DNA from: UBA6912 sp041611095
Lineage (GTDB): Bacteria; Actinomycetota; Acidimicrobiia; Spongiisociales; UBA5794
NCBI GenBank assembly: GCA_041611095.1
Contig: JBFINP010000006.1
Location: forward strand, 1-64,000
DNA length: 64,000 bases
Direction: 5' to 3'
The notes beneath the pieces were generated by a model. It was given only the letters and a program-made list of their open reading frames with translations, was not told the DNA's origin and did no database searches. The translations under genes and the position numbers were made by a program. Within the stretch, counting starts at the first letter, position 1; every line of letters starts with the position of its first letter. Shown piece after piece: positions 58,849 to 64,000 of the stretch.

Positions 58849-59535
58849 CTACGGGATGTACTGCTCTTCGATGGCGACGACCACTACGTTCTCGACGGTG
58901 AGCCAGACGCCGTTGCCGGCTGGGCCGGGTGCGGCGAGCCAGTCCGTGTACGAGACCGTCTCGTGGCCGGGACTACCACCGATCAACCGATCGACCGTGG
59001 TGATGCCCGCCACCGTGATCGTGCGCAGCATCGGGTTGTCGTTGCGCACGTAGTAGCTGTTCTCCGGTGGTGACAGCGCCCCGTCTTCGGCGGCGGCGAG
59101 CGTCGCCGCGTCGCCGAAGAACCAGCAGGCGAGGTCGAACTCGATCTCGGTGGCGCCGGCAGACTCGACGAAGCCGTACCACTGGCCGTCGGGGAGCTCC
59201 TCGGTTCCCGGGGTGCATCCCGACCCCGAGGCAAGCGCGTAGACGTCGAGCGTCGTCGTGGTGGCACGAGGCGCGGTCGTGGTGGTGGGTGTGGCGGTGG
59301 TCGTGGTCGTGGAGGACGTGGACGTGGTGACCCGTGTCGTCGGAGGTGATGTCGCCGGGACGGCCGTGGTGGTCGTCGTGTCGAGGGTCGTCGTGGTCGC
59401 CGGTTGAGCCGTCGTGCTCGGCTGTCTTGCCGTTTCGTCTGTCCCACAGGCGGCGAGAGCGAGGACGAGCATGATGCCGACGACCAGCGTCCCACCGGCG
59501 AGACGTCTCGGCGGGGGCGTGGTTCTGCCTCTCAT
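58849..59535 (-). CDS. Lipoprotein with long Thr-rich linker
   Basis: A 228-residue lipoprotein: LVLALAAC places Cys30, followed by about 65 residues of Thr/Pro/Ala linker with runs of four to five Thr. The globular part (about 98-228) has cysteines in GSGCTPG and DLACWFFG and no recognised domain (WYGFVESAGATEIEFDL, GVWLTVENVVVVAIEEQYI). TATGTT (59542-59547, minus) ends 6 nt before the ATG. Its linker produces strong purine/pyrimidine strand bias around 59235-59430. Confidence 0.75.
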   Translation of the reverse strand: MRGRTTPPPRRLAGGTLVVGIMLVLALAACGTDETARQPSTTAQPATTTTLDTTTTTAVPATSPPTTRVTTSTSSTTTTTATPTTTTAPRATTTTLDVYALASGSGCTPGTEELPDGQWYGFVESAGATEIEFDLACWFFGDAATLAAAEDGALSPPENSYYVRNDNPMLRTITVAGITTVDRLIGGSPGHETVSYTDWLAAPGPAGNGVWLTVENVVVVAIEEQYIP

Positions 59536-59925
59536 CGCGCGAACATACGACTTCCCCGGGGCGGTTTCTAGATCCGTGTAGCCGGGACGAGTCCCGTTGT
59601 GCGGCGCTCCTTTCCCGGGTCCGCCGAGGCATGGAGAACGGTGCGATCAACGCCCTTGGAGAGCCGATTCCTGAGGAAGCAAACCCTCGAGCGAAGTCGG
59701 CTCAGAAGCCTCCATCGAAAGTCGAGGCCGGAGCGAATCACAAAATCGTCTTACACGCGGTCGTTACATAAGTCTTTGAGGGCCAGGCGTTTGGCTCGTC
59801 GAAGAGGCGTGACGGCCGGCGCTCGGCGGCGCTCGGCGGTCTCGACCAGTGGTCGAGGGTTGGTCGAGGGCACTCCCGTCATCGGGCGCCGCAACGTTGT
59901 GGCGTCGTCCCACTGGCTTCGGGGC
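59536..59925 (+). other. 390-bp region without a convincing gene
   Basis: The frame of the following nuclease-like gene stays open back to 59599, but the translation there is Arg/Ser-rich and unlike the rest of that protein. A locally A/T-richer patch (ATCACAAAATCGTCTTACAC, about 59736-59755) stands out from the surroundings. No tRNA, riboswitch or known small RNA was recognised. Confidence 0.4.
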
Positions 59926-60552
59926 ATGGACATCACGGTCGATCTCGTCGAGAGCTACCTGCGGCTGACGGGTTATCTCACGTTGAGCGAGTACGAGGTG
60001 CAACGCCGGGACGAATCGGGTCGCTACAAGGCCGTGACGGACATCGACATCATGGCGCTCCGGCTGCCGGGCAACGTGTACGTGGGCGATCCTCGTCGCA
60101 ACTGCGCCCTTCTCGAGCTCGACGATCCGGCGCTGGGGCTCGAATCCGGTCTGACCGACGTGATCATCGGCGAGGTGAAGCAGGGTCCTGCCGAGCTGAA
60201 CGCCGGGATCAAGGATCACGCTGCGTTGCACTCGATGCTGCGACGCGTGGAATGGCTCTACGCGACGGACCTGGACGGTGTGATCGACGTGCTTCAGCGG
60301 GATCTCACCCACCGGGGGCCCGGCCGCGGCGGGGGAACCGTGCGCACTCGGCTCGTTGCCTTCGGTCGGAGCAGCCTCGTATCGGAGAACGTGATCTCAA
60401 TAGGTCACATCATCGACGTGCTACTCGCCTTCTTCGAGGAGCACGAGGATGCGTTCCGGCCGGTCCAGTTCCGTCAGGCGGCGCCGGCGTTCCTCCGGCT
60501 TCTGCTCAAAGCCGGGTTCGTCGTGCGGCGCAGGACCGTCGAGAAGACCTGA
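59926..60552 (+). CDS. Putative PD-(D/E)XK-fold nuclease-like protein
   Basis: A 208-residue protein of no family I can name. YLRLTGYLTLSEYEVQRRDE, then YKAVTDIDIMALRL and LTDVIIGEVKQGPAELNAG give Asp39/Asp41 and Glu83-x-Lys85 with the spacing of a PD-(D/E)XK core, as in restriction-endonuclease-like proteins. Helices follow (DHAALHSMLRRVEWLYATDL, SIGHIIDVLLAFFEEHEDAF). No methyltransferase or helicase partner is adjacent apart from Lhr on the other strand. ATG 59926 was chosen because upstream translation looks non-coding. Confidence 0.65.
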   Translation: MDITVDLVESYLRLTGYLTLSEYEVQRRDESGRYKAVTDIDIMALRLPGNVYVGDPRRNCALLELDDPALGLESGLTDVIIGEVKQGPAELNAGIKDHAALHSMLRRVEWLYATDLDGVIDVLQRDLTHRGPGRGGGTVRTRLVAFGRSSLVSENVISIGHIIDVLLAFFEEHEDAFRPVQFRQAAPAFLRLLLKAGFVVRRRTVEKT

Positions 60553-60591
60553 TCCAGATGGACCGGAGACCCGACGTGGACGCCGTCGGGA

Positions 60592-61353
60592 TCAGTACGC
60601 ACGCAGCAGACGCAGCGCGGTCTCGGCGTCGTCCCCGATCGCTTTGAGGCCGGTGTCGGCGACGTCCATGCGGTGTACGGCGACGCGGCAGAACTCCGAT
60701 GCGATCCCCTTGATCACGTTCTCGGAGTCGTCGGGGCCGAACACCCACCGTGCGTACTTGGGGCCCATCAGTTGCACGCGCACGCCACCCTCGGGGAAGG
60801 GCTCACCTGCCTGCTCGAAAGCGAAGGGGAGCATGCGGTGCGCCAGCCAGGCAACATGGCGGAGGCGAGGCGAGTCGCCCTCCGGCTCCTCGTCCTCGTC
60901 GACCGGAAGGCGGCCGTCCATCGCCGCCTTGATGTCGAGTCCATGTGCCCACGTCTCCATGAGGCGCAGCGTGGCGAAGGCCTTGGCGCTCATCGTCGAC
61001 AGCACCCACGGGATGCGGTCCTTGGCGTCCATACGGGAGAGCGCATCGACGACGTCGGCCCGGCCGTTGCGCCACCACTCGATCACCTCCTGGTAGCGCT
61101 TCCCGCGTCCCTCGGCGACTCCGCGAGCGGTCCACTCGTCCACGTCCGTCACCGCGGCGGCGTCGACGAACTCCTGGCCTTGCTCGATCGCGGACGCAGC
61201 AAAGGTCTCGGTGTAGGCGAGGTGGCTCACGGTATCGATGATCGACCAGCCTTCGGCAGGAGTGGCGAGCTGCCAGTCCCGCTCATGGATCCGCTGCAGA
61301 AACTGATCCAGCGATTGCTGCTCGGCGACGAGGTCGGAGAGGATTTCACGCAT
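60592..61353 (-). CDS. TIGR03084/DinB-like metal-binding protein
   Basis: A 253-residue protein of the mycothiol-dependent maleylpyruvate isomerase/DinB superfamily, subgroup TIGR03084. IIDTVSHLAYTETFAASAIE and RLMETWAHGLDIKAAMDGRL carry the His residues of the metal site (HxxxD-type). Some relatives use mycothiol, the actinobacterial thiol; the reaction is unknown. TAGAAT (minus strand, about 61363-61368) lies 9 nt before the ATG. The LOG-family gene ends 80 bp upstream in the same direction. Confidence 0.83.
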   Translation of the reverse strand: MREILSDLVAEQQSLDQFLQRIHERDWQLATPAEGWSIIDTVSHLAYTETFAASAIEQGQEFVDAAAVTDVDEWTARGVAEGRGKRYQEVIEWWRNGRADVVDALSRMDAKDRIPWVLSTMSAKAFATLRLMETWAHGLDIKAAMDGRLPVDEDEEPEGDSPRLRHVAWLAHRMLPFAFEQAGEPFPEGGVRVQLMGPKYARWVFGPDDSENVIKGIASEFCRVAVHRMDVADTGLKAIGDDAETALRLLRAY

Positions 61354-61396
61354 GGAGTCGCGATTCTACTGCTTGTTCGTGGGCGTCGATCCAGCG

Positions 61397-61429
61397 GGCG
61401 CCGTTTTTCCGCCGGGCGCAGACGGCGCC
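61397..61429 (-). terminator. Possible hairpin terminator after the LOG-family gene
   Basis: GGCGCCGT and ACGGCGCC (61397-61404 and 61422-61429) pair perfectly just past the stop of the leftward LOG-family gene at 61434. No T-run follows on the transcribed strand, so it may only pause or stabilise the transcript. Confidence 0.35.
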
Positions 61430-61433
61430 ACGT

Positions 61434-62495
61434 TCACTCGCCTGCGGTGACATCCGCCTCGAGGTTGAGGCGGTCGACGAGCGCCCGCAGGCGACCAAGA
61501 CCGCGCCGGTTGAAGTGCAGACGAAGGCGGGGGAGTTCGACGTGGTCGTCGTCGGCGATCTCGCGCTCGGTAGCACCGATCTTCTCGATGCGACCCTGCA
61601 CCAGGAGATCGGCGTAGTCGCTGTTCAGCTCCTCGACGAGGGGGGCGCTGGGCTCGTGCTTCAACCGCAGAACGAGCTTGCCTTCGACGTATCGCTGCGA
61701 GTGGTAGTTGCCGTAGAACCGCCTGATCTCCCGGCAGGCGTCCTCGATGTCGGTCGTGAAGTGGAACAGGTTGCGATCGTGCGGGGAGATCATGCCCTGG
61801 CGCTCGAGCACTCCGATGAACTCGAGCCACGACTCCCAGTAGCCCGTGCCGGGCGCTTCGATGAGCACGATCGGGTGCAGGTCGGACTTGCCCGTCTGGA
61901 TCAGGGTCAGCAGCTCGAATGTCTCGTCTTGGGTGCCGAAGCCACCGGGGAAGATCGCAAACGCGTCGGACTCCTTGACGAACATGAGCTTCCGGGTGAA
62001 GAAGTACTTGAAGTTGATCAGGCGGCTCTCGTGCACGTAGGGATTCGCCTCGGCCTCGAACGGCAGCCGGATGTTGACCCCGAACCCGTACTCGGTGCCG
62101 GCGCCCTTGTTGCCGGCCTCCATGATTCCCGGACCGGCGCCGGTGACCACCATCCACTTGTGCTCGTCCGCCATCCGGTTGGCGAAGTCGGCGGCGAGGA
62201 GATAGTTCGGGTCGTTCGGCGGCGTGCGGGCCGATCCGTAGATCGTCACCTTCGGCGTCTCTCGGTAGCGGGAGAAGATCAGAAACGAATACCGCAACTC
62301 CTTGAGCGCACTGTTCACCAGCTTCAGGTCACCTCGGTCGGTGTCGTCACGCAGCAGCTTGAGCCCGCTCACGAGCATCTCGGCAACGAGATCCTCGTCG
62401 CGATCTTGGGCCGGATGGCCGTCTTCCGAGACGGCATCGCGGATCAGCTCGGCGAGACGGCGATCGAGATCGTCGCCCAGGCGGTAGCGTCGCAT
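61434..62495 (-). CDS. LOG-family (TIGR00730) Rossmann-fold protein
   Basis: A 353-residue protein with the LOG/lysine-decarboxylase-like core: VTIYGSARTPPNDPNYLLAA, VVTGAGPGIMEAGNKGAG and the hallmark FAIFPGGFGTQDETFELLTL (PGGxGTxxE). Relatives release free bases from nucleoside monophosphates. The 90-residue N-terminal and long C-terminal extensions (LVLRLKHEPSAPLVEELNSD) place it in the larger actinobacterial subgroup. TACATT (62502-62507, minus) ends 6 nt before the ATG. Its upstream region contains repeat copy B. Confidence 0.88.
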   Translation of the reverse strand: MRRYRLGDDLDRRLAELIRDAVSEDGHPAQDRDEDLVAEMLVSGLKLLRDDTDRGDLKLVNSALKELRYSFLIFSRYRETPKVTIYGSARTPPNDPNYLLAADFANRMADEHKWMVVTGAGPGIMEAGNKGAGTEYGFGVNIRLPFEAEANPYVHESRLINFKYFFTRKLMFVKESDAFAIFPGGFGTQDETFELLTLIQTGKSDLHPIVLIEAPGTGYWESWLEFIGVLERQGMISPHDRNLFHFTTDIEDACREIRRFYGNYHSQRYVEGKLVLRLKHEPSAPLVEELNSDYADLLVQGRIEKIGATEREIADDDHVELPRLRLHFNRRGLGRLRALVDRLNLEADVTAGE

Positions 62496-62566
62496 GGAGC
62501 GAATGTAGTCGCCCGGCCACCCATCCGAACCCCAGTGCTCCAGCGATTCAGCGATGCATAGCGAGC

Positions 62567-62695
62567 CGGGGTGCTCGTCGGGGGTCGCTCCGCGACCCCC
62601 CACGTTCCGCGGTGCGGTGACTCTGCCGCCGCACCGCACAATGAGCCCGCCGGGAGGCGGTCGCCTGCAACTCGTCCGAAGCCTGCTTCGGACGA
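62567..62695 (-). repeat. Four-hairpin dispersed repeat, copy B (inverted)
   Basis: The reverse complement aligns along its whole length with 17482-17606. Stems are 62672-62695 (11 bp), 62647-62660 (5 bp), 62609-62637 (9 bp, identical arms to copy A) and 62580-62600 (GGGGGTCGC / GCGACCCCC, 9 bp). Here it lies between the divergent LOG and selenoprotein genes, and stem 1 ends 4 bp before the -10 hexamer of the latter. Confidence 0.85.
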
Positions 62696-62698
62696 AGC

Positions 62699-62704
62699 TA
62701 GGTT
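62699..62704 (+). promoter_or_regulatory. -10 hexamer of the selenoprotein gene
   Basis: TAGGTT ends 7 nt before ATG 62712. Its -35 position would fall inside the first hairpin of repeat copy B. Confidence 0.5.
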
Positions 62705-62711
62705 TGGGCTG

Positions 62712-63374
62712 ATGCTTGCCCCCGACTTCACGCTCCCTGATCACGCCGCCGAGGACTGGACGCTGTCCGACCAGCGCGGAGCGGCAGTGGTCCTCCTCTT
62801 CCTTCGCGGTGACTGGTGAGCCTATTGCAACGGCCAGCTGGTCAGCGTGGCGCGCAGATACGACGAGTTCACGGGTGCCGGGGCGATCGTGGCAAGCGTG
62901 AGCGTCGACTCCGTCGGCCAGAACGCAGCGATGGTCGACAAGCTGCAATTGCCGTTCCCGCTACTCTCCGATCCTGACCGGAGCGTCGCGGTCGGGCCCT
63001 ACGGCGTGGCCGATCCCGTGGACGCTCGCGAGATCGCGCTTCCGACGACGGTCGTGATCGACCCCGCCGGGGCGGAGGTGTGGCGACGTTCCTCGACAGA
63101 CTTCGCCGATCGTCCCGAAGAGGACTTGACGCTCGAGGTCGTGAACGCGCTCGACCTGCCCGCCACGACAGCGGCGGCCGTGAAGCGCGGACGGCCCGAG
63201 CCCGGACCGAAGGCGATGCCGTTCGATGCCCTGACGGCGTACTACCGCGGGGCCAAGTTTGCGGCGATCGCCATGGGCCGTCGTTTCCCCGACGCGCGCG
63301 ACACCTCCATGGCCTATGCGGCGCAAATGGACCGTTATGTCGAGGCCGTCCACCAGACGAGGGATCTGCGCTGA
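62712..63374 (+). CDS. Selenocysteine-containing peroxiredoxin (UGA read as Sec)
   Basis: A 220-residue AhpC/TSA-type protein interrupted by one in-frame TGA at 62817-62819 (residue 36). Before it: MLAPDFTLPDHAAEDWTLSD and VVLLFLRGDW; after it: AYCNGQLVSVARRYDEF. Relatives read FLRGDWCPYCNGQL, so TGA stands exactly at the peroxidatic Cys, giving a U-x-x-C motif with Cys39. The frame stays open and homologous to the end (LPFPLLSDPDRSVAVGPYGV, IALPTTVVIDPAGAEVWRRS). A SECIS-like stem follows the TGA. Expected role: peroxide or thiol-dependent reduction. A nonsense mutation is the alternative. No sel genes are in the window. Confidence 0.85.
62817..62819 (+). other. In-frame UGA, proposed selenocysteine codon
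   Basis: TGA in the frame of 62712-63374, at the position of the catalytic Cys codon of the family. Reading resumes in the same frame without any indel. Confidence 0.8.
62833..62851 (+). promoter_or_regulatory. Bacterial SECIS-like stem-loop
   Basis: GCCAGCU (62833-62839) pairs with AGC-(G)-UGGC (62844-62851), enclosing the apical loop GGUC (62840-62843). The loop begins 21 nt after the UGA, within the range of known bacterial SECIS elements, whose SelB-binding loop also carries a GGUC-type sequence. One G (62847) is bulged. Confidence 0.75.
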
Positions 63375-63394
63375 GCCGCACCGACGGAGGCCCT

Positions 63395-64000
63395 GTGGCC
63401 CACATCGTGTGGGATTGGAATGGGACGCTGCTCGACGACCTCGCCGTAGTGGTCGCCGCCGTCAACGTGTCCCTGGCCGAGCTGGGTGCGCCACCGATCG
63501 ACGCCGACACCTACCGCGACCACTACACGCGGCCGGTCCACCTCTTCTATGAACGCCTCCTGGGACGCCGTCTCTCGCCGACCGAGTGGACCCAAGTCGA
63601 CGAGGTGTTCCACGTCGCGTACCGGACCGGGGTCCGTGACGCATACCTGACCATCGACGCCGAACCGGCGCTCCGACAGGTCGCATCGAGCGGGGCGACT
63701 CAATCGTTGCTGTCGATGTGGTGGCACGACGAGCTGCAGCCGGTCATACGCAGGTTCGGGATCGACGGCTTCATGGAGCGGGTCGACGGCAACCGCGGCG
63801 AGGCGGGGGAGACCAAGCTTCGCCACCTCGCCGCCCATCTCGAGGCCCTCGGGCGCGACCGCGCCGTGGTCATCGGCGACAGCGTCGACGACGGCCGTGC
63901 CGCCCTCGAGCTCGGCCTGCCGTGCGTCATGTACGACGGGGGGTCGCACCACCGCCGGGGCCTCGAGGAGCTGGGGGCGCCGGTCGCCGATTCGCTCCTC
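63395..64000 (+). CDS. HAD-family phosphatase, 3' end missing
   Basis: The window ends inside this gene; 202 residues are visible. HIVWDWNGTLLDD is HAD motif I (DxNxT form), LLSMWWHDEL motif II (Ser), GETKLRHL holds the motif III Lys, and VVIGDSVDDGRAALE motif IV. The pattern is that of phosphoglycolate phosphatase-like HAD enzymes. GTG 63395 is preferred, with CGGAGG 4-5 nt upstream; the frame opens 21 bp after the selenoprotein stop, so the two may be cotranscribed. Confidence 0.85.
   Translation, partial: MAHIVWDWNGTLLDDLAVVVAAVNVSLAELGAPPIDADTYRDHYTRPVHLFYERLLGRRLSPTEWTQVDEVFHVAYRTGVRDAYLTIDAEPALRQVASSGATQSLLSMWWHDELQPVIRRFGIDGFMERVDGNRGEAGETKLRHLAAHLEALGRDRAVVIGDSVDDGRAALELGLPCVMYDGGSHHRRGLEELGAPVADSLL

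Noticed and set aside
59235..59430. A simple-sequence repeat of GTGGTCGTCGTG type.
   Set aside because: It is explained by the Thr/Pro/Ala linker of the leftward lipoprotein gene.
59599..59925. N-terminal extension of the nuclease-like protein.
   Set aside because: The translation is Arg/Ser-rich without the codon pattern of the rest, and no ribosome site or promoter favours an upstream start.
62571..62819. A short separate gene ending at the TGA, followed by a second gene from 62847.
   Set aside because: Both pieces are in the same frame and together make one continuous peroxiredoxin; the break coincides with the catalytic residue, which favours selenocysteine over two genes or a pseudogene.

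Overview
This 64 kb window comes from a high-GC actinobacterium, most likely a member of the class Acidimicrobiia or a close relative. That placement is inferred from gene content: an F420-type LLM oxidoreductase, the DUF4032 kinase-like protein, a SigK/RskA-like sigma/anti-sigma pair, an lhr-nei2 neighbourhood as in mycobacteria, a LexA box of the CGAAC-N4-GTTCG type, and many Cys-lipoproteins with Thr/Pro-rich linkers. It reads as ordinary chromosome, with no phage, transposase, CRISPR array, rRNA or tRNA seen. Both ends are cut inside genes.

Layout. 1-7.5 kb: a truncated molybdopterin oxidoreductase, then a long leftward run of sigma factor, anti-sigma factor, FMN reductase, small zinc-ribbon protein, SMP-30 lactonase, HbpS-HbpS-cupin protein, a second SMP-30 protein and a peroxiredoxin, mostly with 4-bp overlaps. 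7.6-14 kb: housekeeping genes (udk, SGNH hydrolase, ychF, kynU, an unknown gene, an LLM oxidoreductase, a double-ACT protein). 14-21.7 kb: LexA-controlled dnaE2, a structured repeat region, two coupled alpha/beta-hydrolase-like proteins with degenerate catalytic residues, and two membrane proteins. 21.7-32.5 kb: a coupled TPP enzyme/threonine aldolase/phosphatase operon, SixA, GNAT, membrane proteins, serC, an aminotransferase, and a fusion of type II dehydroquinase with a kynurenine-formamidase-like hydrolase. 32.6-38.5 kb: a complete Dpp/Opp-type importer whose binding protein looks circularly permuted. 38.5-48 kb: lipoyl ligase, lipoproteins, a large secreted beta-helix protein, metallo-hydrolases, an ABC exporter apparently starting at AUC, and a Nudix protein. 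48-64 kb: universal stress protein, a response regulator/histidine kinase pair, flavin reductase, DUF4032, DUF971, nei-type glycosylase, Lhr helicase, a PD-(D/E)XK-like protein, a LOG-family protein, a selenocysteine-containing peroxiredoxin and a truncated HAD phosphatase.

Main points for follow-up. (1) The peroxiredoxin at 62712-63374 has an in-frame TGA exactly where the family has its peroxidatic Cys, followed at SECIS distance by a stem with a GGUC apical loop. (2) The importer's substrate-binding protein has the canonical N-terminal block at its C terminus. (3) A 130-bp four-hairpin repeat occurs twice (17482-17606 and 62567-62695, inverted) with compensatory base changes. (4) About nineteen genes have a TANNNT hexamer ending 6 or 7 nt before the start codon, the spacing expected of leaderless mRNAs, and this helps fix many starts. 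(5) The ABC exporter has a strong Shine-Dalgarno sequence placed for an AUC codon. All functional names rest on motif recognition by eye; no database search was possible.
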